Shown here: positions 34,854 through 46,691 of the stretch, piece by piece
How positions within the stretch are numbered: position 1 is the stretch's first letter
How the letters are laid out: every line of letters begins with the position of its first letter
Assembly: GCA_037126765.1 (NCBI GenBank)
Contig: JBBCBC010000019.1
Location: 25,070,222-25,134,221 of the forward strand
Direction: 5' to 3'
From: Stenogyne calaminthoides
Taxonomy: Eukaryota; Streptophyta; Magnoliopsida; Lamiales; Lamiaceae
Length of the DNA stretch: 64,000 nt
The notes under the pieces: model-generated
The model's input: only the letters and a program-made list of their open reading frames with translations
Database searches by the model: none
Told to the model about the DNA's origin: nothing
Translations under genes and position numbers: made by a program

Positions 34854-36839
34854 TGTTGGGAGATGAATTTAATAAAGATATATGATTTTGATTAGATCCC
34901 AAAACCCCTGAGTATGACATGTTCAGAATGATCTTGATAGTTGAGTCAGGATTAAGTTTTTAGAGTATTCAGGATGTTATGTGCAAAATGTATAGTCAGC
35001 AGATATAGTTCAGATAGGTTACAAGACTCGATTAAAACCGAGATCTCAAGACTCGATGGGATCTTGAGGAACCAAGGCTCGGCATGAAGATTCAGCCAGA
35101 TCGGTCGGATGTCTCGAAGACTCAAGACTCGAGAAGACTCGGAAGACTCGAAAGACCACAAGACTCGAAAGACTCAAGACGCAAGATCAAGATTGAAGAT
35201 CAAGAATACTGAAGGCACGATGAATTATCAAGACTCAAGAAGGTATCTTGAATTGCTCGATATGAACTCGAATGTTCCGAGGCAATCAATATATCTATCC
35301 GAAGGATGCAATCTTGGTAAGATCGCGATTCTTTAGAAAATAGATATTTGCCAAGACATTCAAAATGCGGACAAAAGGAACTAAGTCGGAAGTGTTGTTA
35401 AGGTTATATCAAACTCAGAGTTTGTAACCAAAAGAGCCGTTGAAGGTGTCTACCTTTAACTGGAGACAAAAAGTCAAAAAGGGAGGACGACATCGTACCA
35501 TACCGACAATCGACAAAGGATGGTGTCATTTGAAAAGGATGTCAGATGTACAAAAGTTCCAGACTGCAAAAAGTGAAGACCGGCTACATGAAAGGCTATT
35601 GCCTAAAATGTGTTAGGGAGTTTCAAACCCTAAATATAGCCGTTTCTCACACACCATAAGAGGGAACTCACGAAGCTATCTCTCCAACGGATAGTTTTCA
35701 AGAGTGACCTTGGTGTATGCCTATAAATACTGGTGACCCTCTACATTGTAAGGTTCGGAAATTTATACGCAACTCAAGAGCTCAAACTTATTCTTGCAAA
35801 AGTTAAAGCACTTTCGAAAAAACTTAGAATTTCCCAAGTGCTTCTATATTGAAGAGAGCTCACTATACTAAGCCTAGCTTGATAAGAATTATCCAAAGCT
35901 TAGTCGAGATATCCTAACCCTTTGCATTGTGCTTCATTGTAAAGGATATCTCATCCTAGTTGGAAACCAACCGAAAAACCCCAAACCCTTGAGAAGGTAG
36001 TTGGAGTGTGTTTGTTGGTGAGAAGAGTTGTAAAGAGTTAGTAAACTACGAGGAGTAGTCAGAAAACTCTAGAGGAGAAGTTAGTAAGCTACAGGGGTAG
36101 TCCGAAAGCTTGTTTGTGTTTGAGTAAGTAAACTACGAAGGTAGTCGAAAAGCTCAAGGTCGGGTTGAGTAAGTAAACTACGGGAGTAGTCGAAAAAACT
36201 CGTACGAAGTTGAGTAAGTAAACTACGCGAGAGGTAGTCGTAATGCTCGAAGTGATTAGTGAATTTCTCGAGGATTAGAGAGAGTGGATGTAGGAGCTTG
36301 AGTCTCCGAACCACTATAATTCTTTGTGTTGTTTATTGCTTTCCTTATCTCATGCTTAACCGCATTGACTTGATTTTGAAAGCATACTTTTCACTGGTAT
36401 TCAGTTGGAATCAATCCACTGAAGTTGCATGTAATTGAATCACAACTTAATCACTATTCCATTCAGGAAGGTTTTTAGCAAAGCTTAAAACGAGTATAAA
36501 CTAAAGGGCCAACCATTCCGCAAGACATCCGAGTAGCTAGAAACGAGATAGTTACCAAACCGAACTTACTCTTACGAGGGTTCATAAGTTAGTTATCTGA
36601 TCCAAGCAACTCGGGATCTCTGACACTCGGGACTCGGTTGGGATTATCTGAAGGTATCTCGAAAGCATTCGAAATCACCGTCTCGATGAGACTTTGACTC
36701 GAGCGATCTGTGCTTCTCGGGACCTAATCTTGAGGATTATCGACCCAAAGTGACCTCGAAGAAAAAGTTTTAATAACACCGAACACGTGTATTCCCCCTC
36801 CCCATACACGTAAGACTTCGTTTGCCTTTGGGACCAACA
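34854..36839 (+). repeat. 18-kb copia 5' LTR (1,986 bp)
   Basis: TGTTGGGAG... to ...GGGACCAACA. CTATAAATAC at about 35,721 is a probable TATA box. From about 36,000 to 36,240 a short unit built on GTAAGTAAACTACG-GGTAGTC-GAAAGCTC repeats about six times. The segment TGGATGTAGGAGCTTGAG (36,285 on) recurs in all copia-type LTRs of this window. Compared with the 3' LTR, many CAG/CTG sites read CG or TCGA here. Confidence 0.9.
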
Positions 36840-36841
36840 AG

Positions 36842-36855
36842 TGGTATCTCGAAAG
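36842..36855 (+). other. 18-kb copia primer-binding site, altered
   Basis: TGGTATCTCGAAAGC starts two bases after the LTR. The first seven bases match the initiator-tRNA-Met complement TGGTATCAGAGC. The rest is changed in the same CAGA to CTCGAA manner seen elsewhere in this element. Confidence 0.7.
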
Positions 36856-36974
36856 CAAAGGGTTCAACTTGACCACTTTCTTGTGTTGACCAAAGTTTTA
36901 TTTTCAAAAATACTTGTGGTCTATCCGAATCGATCTTATTTGGTTTGATTTTTTTTTCAAAAGATCGATAAAAA

Positions 36975-38263
36975 ATGTCTTCTAAAAACTTCCCATGTTC
37001 TCGGTGGAGAACTATGATCTATGGAGATCGAGAATGCGCTCATCTCAGATTCCAAACATGAGCGTATGTGGAGAGTGGTCTCTCAAGGACCATTCCAATT
37101 TCTTGTGGTGAATCCCAGAGGAATGAAGATGAGAGAATTGATCATAGAGCGAGATTTCCTAAGTCGATGACCAACCCGACTCTGAGGAGAGAAAGTTAGT
37201 CAATCTAGACTACATTGCAAAAAGACACACTATATCAAAGACAATTGATGATGGTGTGATGGGAATGATCTCTCACCGTAATAATCGCTAAAGAGATTTG
37301 GGATACACTAGGCAGAATGTGCCAAGGCACATATCATATAAAGGAAAACAAACTTTCAAAGGGCAATTGGAAAGTTTGATAGTTTTGAAATGGATGATGG
37401 TGAATCCATAGACAAATTAGAAGTCGATTCACTAAAGATCATGAATGATCTAAATGCACTTGGAAAGAAATATCCACAAAGAGAAGTTGCATTGAAAATT
37501 CTTAGAGGTCTTTCTAAGAAATGGGATATTCATGCAAAGATGATTGAAAACACCAAAAACATTAATTCAATGCCTTACCAACAAGTCTTCTTCGAAATTT
37601 GAAGGCCTATGAATTTTTAATTGATAAGAAATCCAAAAAGGTCGACAAAAAAGATGATTCATCATCTAGTAAGAATGTGGCTTTAAAAAAGCCAAAGATA
37701 AAACCTCAGAAAACTAGAGAGTTCGAGAACCCCCATGCCAAAAAATCGGGATGAGCTTGAGGAAAAGCTAGCACCGATGGCAAGGAGGTTTGACAGACTT
37801 AATAATGAGATTTGGAAAATACAAAAAGCTATTACAGAACCACAGTACCAGAAGAAACCTGAGGACAGATCAATTGAGAAGAAGAAGGACCTGAAAGCTG
37901 AAGGATCTTCATCCAGAAAGAAGGACTCCAAGTCCAAGGAAGAAAGTGATCAGGATGATGATACCAACAGATGCTATAATTGCGAGAAGAAAGGTCACTT
38001 CCAAATGATTGTCCGTTTTGAGTGCTAAGGAGAGAAGAGAAAGGCAAGCTAAAAGAGACAAGAAGTTCTCTAGCAAAAAGGCCATGGTTGCAGAAGAAGA
38101 ACACTCTGAGGAGGGATCTAGCACTTCAGATGAGATATTCTCAGACAGTGAAAGTGATATCATTTGTCTGATGGCCATTGAGGAGGTAAACTCTTCTTTC
38201 TCTGTTGTTGCTCCTACACTAGCACAAGAGTTTTCAAGTTCCACTGAAAAAACATCATTTTGA
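36975..38263 (+). pseudogene. 18-kb copia gag
   Basis: ATG at 36,975 starts MSSKNFP, and the body is split over several frames. The longest clean part (37,390-37,602) is MDDGESIDKLEVDSLKIMND, then LKILRGLSKKWDIHAKMIENT, typical of copia gag of the UBN2 type. A Lys/Glu/Ser-rich stretch leads to the zinc knuckle CYNCEKKGHF (about 37,972). Its last Cys falls out of frame because of an extra base near 38,003. An acidic Ser-rich tail follows (SEEGSSTSDEIFSDSESD). Confidence 0.8.
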
Positions 38264-39390
38264 CTTTGATGGATTCTTTTGAGAATCGATGAAGGACTAT
38301 CTTTGTTTTTGCAAGGATCGCTAAATAGAACTCAAGAGCGTAATAAGGAATCTGAAAGTCAAAATCTAAAATGGAAAGACTCTAGCATCTTCAAATCACT
38401 TCTCAATTAATGGGAGCTCTTGATGAACTGGATGTTACGAATGTACAACTCCCAGAGAAAGAGAAGCTGATAATGACCCTAACTGAAAAGCTAGAGAAAT
38501 CCACTGAAGAGATTCAGCTAATCAGGACTAAGTTCAATGACCTCTCTGAGAAGCATGAAACTCTACAGAACTGTGAGGATAGTGCATGAAGAAGTTAACT
38601 CTATTGAATAATGCATCTAATGTAATAGATGAAATTGAGTTACCAGAGATCTGTCACTATAAAATCTGGATTGGGATACATTCCGGGGGAACCTCACAAG
38701 GTCATCTCGAATCTTTGCATCAAGTAGCAAAGAAGACAATCTTTGTAAAACCAAGGCACCTACACTTCAAATCAAGAAATGCCCAAGGTGCTAGACAAGG
38801 GTAAAGGACCTATGGTCTCAGTAAAACTGAATGATCAGGTTAGAAAGCCCAAACCTCAGGTGAAGGCTAGAAAACCTAAGCACTTTCGATTGAAAGTTTC
38901 GAGCAAGTACTTCAAAGCCTCGGGCTAAGAATACAAACCCTCGAAAGGCTCCACAATAAACCATCGGAGGAATCCTCGGATGAGAAACACTCAAAGAGAG
39001 ACATTCTCAACCGAAGAGACCAAGTCCTCGGTATCTTTGAAACACCCAGATTTCAAAGATGCACAACCTGAACCCCACTTGCCTAAGGGTAAAGGTTATC
39101 TAAACCCGAGTCATCAAAGATTTAGACCGGTTGCACAGAAGCCAAGGCAAATGAACAAAAGGCCTGAACCAAAGAAGAATTCAAAAGCCCATGTTCATGC
39201 TAAAAAGCACACATACACACGTAAAACGCTAAGGCATCTAGAGTAGTAGATGTGTATGTTGATGTTTATGGAAGACAAATTAGCCACTCTAAAGTGATTA
39301 GAGTTGTCGGCAGATTTGGATTCCGAAGGTACATCTAACCTTGTAGGACCCTACACAAAACCGGGTACCTAATATTTGATCTGTTTTTCA
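38264..39390 (+). pseudogene. 18-kb copia gag-pol junction region
   Basis: Coiled-coil type sequence (KLIMTLTEKLEKSTEEIQL and KFNDLSEKHETLQNC, about 38,460-38,580), then basic Lys/Pro/Arg-rich sequence up to about 39,240. Frames change often, so the original protein boundaries cannot be drawn. Confidence 0.55.
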
Positions 39391-40800
39391 GGAGGAAAAC
39401 AAGGGCACTGAACTGACTAAAGATCACATGGCACTGATGAGCAGAGAGGAAAAAGCTTCTGATATATGGTATCTTGACAGTGGATGTTCAAGACATATGA
39501 CAGGATACAAGAAGATACTCAAAGGACTATGTTGAACAAAGAGGCCCACAGATCACTTTTGGAGATAACTCCAAGGACGTGATCAAGGATATGGAACTTT
39601 GGAAATTGACTTCGATTCATATCCATGGTGTTTCATATGTATCTGGATTGAAGCATAACTTGCTTTCAATTAGCCAATTCTGTGATAAGGGTTTTAATGT
39701 TGAGTTCTCTAAGAACTTATGTTTTGTGAAAGATGATACATCACAAAAAGTTTTACTGACTGGTACAAGAAAAGGGAATGTGTATCTTGCTGATTGGAGT
39801 TCAACTCCTAAAGATACATGTTTAGTTGCTAAAAGTTCCACAGATACCAGTTGGTTATGGCATAAAAGAATGAATCACCTAAATTTCAAAACCCTGAACA
39901 AGCTTGCAAGATTAGCTCTTGTGAGAGGGTTGCCTAATGAAGTGTTCAGTAAGGAACATATTTGTGATGCGTGCCAGAAAGGAAAACAAATAAGAGCATC
40001 ATTTAAAAGCAAAGTTGAGGTTTCTACTGAAAGAATGCTTCAGTTACTGCATATGGATCTTTTTGGTCCTATAACATTAGTAAGCACTAATGGCAGGAAA
40101 TACACATTGGTAGTAGTTGATGACTACTCAAGATATACTTGGGTCATATTCTTACTCAAAGAAGAAAGAGACTCGATAAAAAATTTGCGAAATCTTGAAA
40201 AGGCTCGAAGATTGAGAAAAAATCGAGTGTGGTCAAAATCGATCGACAAAGGAACCGAGTTTATAAATCATATCATATCGATTATTGTGCGAAGAAATGG
40301 AATTTCACATGAAACATCACCGCAAGGACCCCTCAACAAAATGGTGTTCTTTGAAAGAAGGAACAGGACTCTACGAAAAGAAGCCGCAAGGACAATGATA
40401 GTTTGAAGTTGATATTCCTAAAAGATTTTGAAATTTGAAGCCGCAACACTTTGCATGCTACTCTCGAAATCGCATCCATCTTGACCAAGAGTCAAGGAAA
40501 AACACCCTATGAGCTTTGGAATGAAAGGAAGCCTCTTGTTTCTTTCTTTTCGTGTGTTTGGTTGCAAGTGTTTCATACACAATAATGGTAAAGATCGATT
40601 GAAAACATTTGATAGTAAAGTGATGAAGGAATATTCTTAGGATATTCTCAAGTCGATAAAAGCTTTCGAGTTTACAACTGTAGGACTCTTATTGTGGAGG
40701 AAACACCTCATGTTGTTTTTTGATGAATCTGTTTTGTGTTCGAAGAAACAGGAACATGATGCATGAACTAACTAAGAGGATCATCAGATTAAGCCCTGAA
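39391..40800 (+). pseudogene. 18-kb copia protease and integrase
   Basis: The protease signature is WYLDSGCSRHMTG (about 39,467-39,505, catalytic D-S-G intact). The GAG-pre-integrase domain WLWHKRMNHLNFKTLNKLA ... HICDACQKGKQ carries the H-H-C-C zinc site. The integrase core starts LLHMDLFGPI (first Asp) and runs VVDDYSRYTWVIFLLKE. After about 40,170 the frame decays with extra CGA-containing bases: GTEFINHII (second Asp region) and RRNRTLRKEAARTMIV (third acid region) are readable but broken. Protease and integrase precede reverse transcriptase, the copia order. Confidence 0.85.
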
Positions 40801-42841
40801 AATGAAAGATAAATCATCCACTAAACTCGAAAAAAGAAGAAGTCGGTCACTATCTATCTATGATTGGAGTGATCGGACTCGAATAAAAAGAGTTCGGGAT
40901 GGAAATCAGGATGGTGAGACTCAAGAAAACCAACACTCCAAAGGTGACCAATCTGAACAGACACCAGTTCAGACTCAGGTATGTGATGCCAATGAAGATG
41001 TGGTCACAACTGAGGCAAATTTTGAATCTATCAACCAAAGGGGAACAAATGTCTCTGACAATGTTCTGAATAGAATTTCCCCTGAGGAAGATTATTCCCT
41101 TTCTCCTTTTATGTTGTTCCCTGAGTTTACTGATTTAACTGATTTAACTGAACATAACATTTCAAATGTTGAGGATACTATTGAAGGGGGAACATCAAGA
41201 AGGAAATGGTTAGATAGTCATCCTACAAGTCAGATTGTGGGTGATCTAACTGAAGGTGTTAAAACAAGAAGGTTCCATGGTGAGAGTGCACTATTCTGCT
41301 GCTTCCTTTCAGAGAGAGAACCTACTGAGATTGGTGAAGCTCTACAAGATTCTCATTGGATTATTGCTATGCAAGATGAGCTGAATCAATTCTCAAGGAA
41401 TGAAGTATGGGAGCTGGTAGATAGACCTGAAAGGCACAATGTCATTGGAACCAAGTGGGTTTTCAAGAATAAAAGAGATGAAAACAACAACATTGTAAGA
41501 AACAAGGCAAGCTAGTTGCACAAGGTTATTCCCAAGAAGAAGGCTTGGATTATGATGAAACCTTTGCACCGTTGCAAGACTAGAAGCCATCGATTTGTTT
41601 CTTGCATATGCTGCCCACATGAAGTTCACGATCTATCAAATGGATGTGAAAAGTGCATTTCTGAATCGGTGTGTGCTTAAAGAAGAGGTTTATGTGGAAC
41701 AACCTCCCGGTTTCAAACAGAATGACCAAGTTTACAGTGCTCGGAAAAAGCTTTGTATGGTCTCAAACAAGCACCCGAGCATGGTATGATACTCTTTCTC
41801 GGTTTTTTATTGACCATGGTTTTGTCAAAGGATCATTGATAGAACTCGTTCGGGATAGAGGATGGGGAAGATATCTTACTAGTTCGAGATATATGTTGAT
41901 GACATCATTTTTGGATCTCCAAACCATCAACTCGTGTGAAAAGTTTTCAACAACGATGAAAAAGGCAAGTTTGAGATGTCAATGATGGGAGAGATGAATT
42001 TATTTCTAGGTCTTCAAGTGAAACAATCAAAGGAAGGAATATTCATCAACCAGGCAAAATACACCAGAGATCTGATTGTTAAATATGGTGTACAAAATTC
42101 AATGCAGTTAGGATTCCAATGAATACTAACTACAAGATGGATCCTGATTCTGAAGGAAAATCAGTAAGCCATACTGATTATAGAGGAATCATTGGATCAT
42201 TGCTCTATCTTACAGCAAGTAGGCCGGATATAACATTTGTTGTTGGGATATGTGCAAGATACCAAGCTAATCCTAAGGCTAGTTACATGGAGGCTGCCAA
42301 AAAGATACTGAAGTATCTTAAAGGCACAGTGAATAGAGGATTATGATATCCAGCTGATGATAACCTTGAATTAACTGGTTACTTAGATGCTGATTATGGA
42401 GGTTGCAGAATTGACAGGAAGTCCACTTCAGGAACTTGTCAATTTCTAGGAAGTAAGCTGATATCTTGGTTTTCGATGAAACAAACCTCAGTAGCAACCA
42501 GTACTACTGAAGCTGAATACATGGATGCAGGAAGCTGCTGTGCTCAGATTCTTTGGCTCAGACAACAATTAAAGGATTATAAAGTTGTAGCCAATGAAGT
42601 ACCTATATTTTGTGACAATAATAGTGCCATTGCTATTTCACAAAATCCGGTATTGCACACCAGATGCAAGCATGTGGATATCAGACATCACTTCATCAGA
42701 GATCATGTCGAGAAAAAGGACATAAGGATGGAGAAAATTCATACTGATAAGCAAAGAGCTGATATCTTGACTAAACCTTTGGCGGAATCAAGATTTCAGG
42801 AACTTTCAGTTGAATTAGGGATGTTAAAACCAGGTGTATAG
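40801..42841 (+). pseudogene. 18-kb copia reverse transcriptase and RNase H
   Basis: An acidic linker (to about 41,300) precedes the reverse transcriptase start ALQDSHWIIAMQDELNQF and GTKWVFKNKRDE. Further blocks are broken by indels: QMDVKSAFLN (41,638 on), LYGLKQAP-like sequence and YVDDIIFGS (41,891-41,917, catalytic pair intact). DPDSEGKSVSHTDYRGIIGSLLYLTASRPDI and the RNase H segments TTEAEYMDAGSC, IFCDNNSAIAIS, HVDIRHHFIRDHV and ADILTKPLAESRF follow, ending at TAG 42,839-42,841. A TGA at 42,344 replaces a Trp codon. Confidence 0.85.
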
Positions 42842-43080
42842 AGTAAAATCTGAAAGATTGAAGATTTTCAGATGCATGAAGTTTTCTCAGAATTCTACTA
42901 AGAAGCTCAGGATAAAATGGAAATACTGAACCGAGTCTCAGGAAACTCAGATTTACTGAAGGTCAGTACTCAGTAGCACACTGAACCCATTCAGTACTCA
43001 GTATTATACTGACATTTTATCAAGGTCACAACTCAGTAAGACTGATAGAGGGAAATTAGTCCGAAGAAGTAATGACTCAT
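42842..43080. other. Copia post-pol spacer with repeated ACTCAGTA motif
   Basis: Between 42,950 and 43,045 the string ACTCAGTA or TACTCAGTA occurs at least four times among related variants. The mini LTR element is inserted at its end (target CTCAT, 43,076-43,080). The function of the motif cluster is unknown. Confidence 0.5.
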
Positions 43081-44827
43081 TGATAGTCCCGGTGGAAAAC
43101 CCATTTTGCGCCTGCGGAAGCAAACATGTCGTTGCGATGCATATAAAAACAGGGGTGAAGGAATGGTGATTTCAGATTTTTGCATTTTAAGCTCATGTGT
43201 TGTGTTTTGCTTATAATCGAATGCATATGACAAGATAAGAACGTAAAGCAATAAAGAACACAACAACGTATAGTGGTTCGGAGACTCAAGCTCCTACATC
43301 CACTCTCCCTGTTCCTAGGGAAATTCCTTCAAACTGGACTTATCACCCTCTCGGGTTCGCCTCTAGATATTTAACGAGCTCTCACTCCAACTGGACTTAT
43401 CACCCTCTCGGGCTCGCCTCTGGACTTATCATCCTCTCGGGCTCGCCTCTAGATGTTTAACGAGTTCACACTCCAACGGGACTTATCACCCTCACTCGGG
43501 ATTGCCTAACAACTACCTCACTTCACCACTAGTTATCTCTTGCGAGAATGGGGTTTGGGTTTGGTGTTGTCTCCAACTATGGTGAGATTTTCCCTTACAT
43601 TTGTTTAGCCTCAATGCTAAGGATGAGAAAATCTCTCTAAGCTTAGGATACATCGTGGGTTGCTTAGGTTGGGTTCTAGAACACTCTTTGAATATATATG
43701 TATATCTATAGACTTGTGTTCTAGGGTGGGAAAACTTGGGTATATGTTCTTTTAGCTCTGTAGCATCGTGTGCTATATTCTCCATGCATCCACACATTAC
43801 AATGATGAAAGACCTTGTATTTATAGTGTGGATTTGAATGTTACCGTTGGAGAGAATCATATTCAAATCCATACTATTCTTGTAAGTACAGCAGCTTCTT
43901 CAGGCTGGTTGTCTTCCTCTAATTGGTCCACGTCAGCTGTTTCTAACGGTTATATTCCTCAGATTCCTCGCCTTGGAATCATTCAGATTCTCTGAGTCTC
44001 AATGTCTTGAGAGACATCTCGAAGTCTTGATTCTATCGAGTCTTGAGTTTATCTGAGTCTCAGATTTCTCATCCGAGCCTCGGGTTTATCTCGACCTCGG
44101 GATACTTGATTCAAACAGAGACTACTCTTGTGGACCTTATACGATCGAGGCATCTTGACACTTTCGTGCCGACCGAGTTCGATTCTCTGAATCGAGACAT
44201 CCCGACTTTCGGTCACTTTGACTCGAAGCATCGATTTCTTCTTTGCACGATCGATCAAATCGGCTTCGACCGATCCGATCAACCCTTCTTCGAATCAATA
44301 TCTCGAGGATAGCATCAGTCGATTACATTAGGTTTAGCATATCGGTTTTAGCACATCGATCTCAATCACATCCGATCTTGATCATCGCTCATCTTCATAT
44401 CTCGATCTCGATCACGTCGATCTCGTCGGTCTCATCTTTCCTCTTCGATCTGCAACCTTCTCTTACGATCTTACGGTGGTTTCTTCGTCGGCTTATGCGC
44501 TCTTCTAATCACCATATCATTTCATTGTTCTTCCGATCATCCGATCAGTGCATTACAGTGATCGATCTTCCTCGATCGGTGGCTTAGCTTTTCTTCTCTT
44601 ACGATTTTGCCTGACTCATCGGTTAACTTTCGAACTCATCTAACTCATCTGATCTCGACCAGTCTTGTCTGCAGCCTCGTCTGATCTCGATCATCTACTT
44701 ATGATTTCGTGAGTTCCCCCTCAACTTGTTCATTCGTTCCCCCTCAACTTGTTATCTGTAAATTAGCTTCAATAACACAAGTTGATAATGTTTTGGCATA
44801 ATTCATCAAAACTAAAATATCCTAACA
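43081..44827 (-). repeat. Mini element 3' LTR (minus orientation), 1,747 bp
   Basis: Adjoins the polypurine tract, so it is the 3' LTR. It contains TAGTGGTTCGGAGACTCAAG and the following TCCTACATCCACTCTCCC (43,272 on), the reverse complement of the block in the host copia LTRs. Five short units with TTATCACCCTCTCGGG and GCCTCTGGA/AGAT follow (43,330-43,510). The 44,000-44,700 part is unusually rich in TCGA and GATC. Confidence 0.9.
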
Positions 44828-44841
44828 ATTTCCCCCTTTTT
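44828..44841 (-). other. Mini element polypurine tract
   Basis: On the minus strand AAAAAGGGGGAAAT directly precedes the LTR start TGTTAGG. It is identical to the 14 bases before the host copia 3' LTR (50,969-50,982). Confidence 0.9.
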
Positions 44842-44950
44842 GATAATGAAGCCAAAACATTAGAATATATTTATTTTTAAAGAAACCGAGTTTTCTTTTA
44901 AAGATCAGTTCAGGTGATCACATTTGAAATTAGTGATCTGTTGAACTCCC

Positions 44951-44962
44951 GCTCTGATACCA
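44951..44962 (-). other. Mini element primer-binding site (initiator tRNA-Met)
   Basis: On the minus strand TGGTATCAGAGC, two bases inside the 5' LTR. A full 12-base match to the common plant copia primer site. Confidence 0.92.
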
Positions 44963-44964
44963 AT

Positions 44965-46686
44965 TGATAGTCCCGGTGGAAAACCCATTTTGCGCCTGCG
45001 GAAGCAAACATGTCGTTGCGATGCATATAAAAACAGGGGTGAAGGAATGGTGATTTCAGATTTTTACATTTTAAGCTCATTTGTTGTGTTTTGCTTATAA
45101 TCGAATGCATATGACAAGATAATAACGTAAAGCAATAAAGAACACAACAACGTATAGTGGTTCGGAGACTCAAGCTCCTACATCTACTCTCCCTGTTCCT
45201 AGGGAAATTCCTTCAAACTGGACTTATCACCCTCTCGGGTTCGCCTCTAGATATTTAACGAGCTCTCACTCCAACTGGACATATCACCCTCTCGGGCTCG
45301 CCTCTGGACTTATCATCCTCTCGGGCTCGCCTCTAGATGTTTAAAGAGTTCACACTCCAACGGGACTTATCACCCTCACTCGGGATTGCCTAACAACTAC
45401 CTCACTTCACCACTAGTTATCTCTTGCAAGAATGGGGTTTGGGTTTGGTGTTGTCTCCAACTATGGTGAGATTTTCCCTTACATTTGTTTAGCCTCAATG
45501 CTAAGGATGGGAAAATCTCTCTAAGCTTAGGATACATCGTGGGTTGCTTAGGTTGGGTTCTAGAACACTCTTTGAATATATATGTATATCTACAGACTTG
45601 TGTTCTAGGGTGGGAAAGCTTGGGTATATGTTCTTTTAGCTCTGTAGCATTGTGTGCTATATTCTCCATGCATCCACACATTAGAATGATGAAAGACCTT
45701 GTATTTATAGTGTGGATTTGAATGTTACCGTTGGAGAGAATCACATTCAAATCCATACTATTCTTGTAAAAATACAACAACTTCTTCGGTGGTTGTCTTC
45801 CTCTCATTAGTCCCACGTCAATTTGTTTCTAAATTTATATTCCTCGATTCCTCGCCTTGGAATCATTGAGTTCTTTGAGTCTCGGTGTCTTGAGACATCT
45901 TGAGTCTTGATTCTATCTGAGTCTTGAGTTTATCTCGAGTCTCGATTTCTCATCCCGAGCCTCGGTTTATCTCGACCTCGGGATATTTGATTCAAACAGA
46001 CTACTCTTCAACGGACCTTATCGATCGGGCATCTTGACACTCGAAAGTGATTGAGTTCGATTCTCTGAATTGAGACATCGACCTTAGTCACTTTGACTCG
46101 AGCTATCGATTTCTTCTTTGCACGATCGTCGGCTCGGTGTCGATCAACACTTCTTCGGTCGATATCTCGGGATAGCACGGTCGATTACATTAGGTTTAGC
46201 ATATCGGTTTAGCTTTGTCGATCTCAATCACGTCGATCTTGATCATCCTCTCATCTTCATATCGATCTCGATCACATCCGATCTCGATCGATCTCATCCG
46301 CTCCTCTTCCGATCAGAACCTTCTCTTACGATCTTACGGTCGTTCTTTTCGATCGACTTATGCGCTCTTCCGATCACCATATCACCTCATTTGTTCTTGA
46401 TCATCCGATCAGTTCGTTTACGGTCATCGATCTTCGATCGGTGGCTTAGCTTTTTTTCTCTTGATTTTGCCGCGACTCATCGGTTAACTCGAAACTCATC
46501 TAACTCATTCGATCTCAATCGGTCTAAATCGCAACCTCGCCGATCTCGATCATCTACTTCTGATTTCGTGAGTTCCCCCTCAACTTGTTCTTTCATTCCC
46601 CCTTAACTTGTTATCTGTAAATTAGCTTCAATAACACAAGTTGATAATGTTTTGGCATAATTCATCAAAACTAAAATATCCTAACA
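44965..46686 (-). repeat. Mini element 5' LTR (minus orientation), 1,722 bp
   Basis: Matches 43,081-44,827. The outer kilobase is nearly identical, while the 45,830-46,560 section differs by many short indels concentrated at CGA/CTGA-like sites. TTTATAGTGTGG on the plus strand near 45,704 is AT-rich, but the functional TATA would be on the minus strand and is not clear. Confidence 0.88.
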
Positions 46687-46691
46687 CTCAT

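Larger units (their letters stand above)
43081..46686 (-). mobile_element. Nested mini LTR element: 1.7-kb LTRs, 137-bp interior, no genes
   Basis: Two long direct repeats (43,081-44,827 and 44,965-46,686) begin TGATAG and end CTAACA. Between them lie 137 bp. On the minus strand these hold a perfect 12-base primer-binding site at one end and a polypurine tract at the other. Perfect 5-bp target duplications CTCAT flank the whole (43,076-43,080 and 46,687-46,691). It therefore integrated as a complete retroelement in minus orientation. It is non-autonomous. Its LTRs share a conserved block with the host copia, so a Sirevirus-like partner probably mobilised it. Confidence 0.9.

Noticed and set aside
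43081..46686. Simple tandem duplication as an explanation of the repeated 1.7-kb block
   Set aside because: The TG...CA ends, primer-binding site, polypurine tract and perfect 5-bp target duplication all indicate an integrated LTR element, not a duplication.
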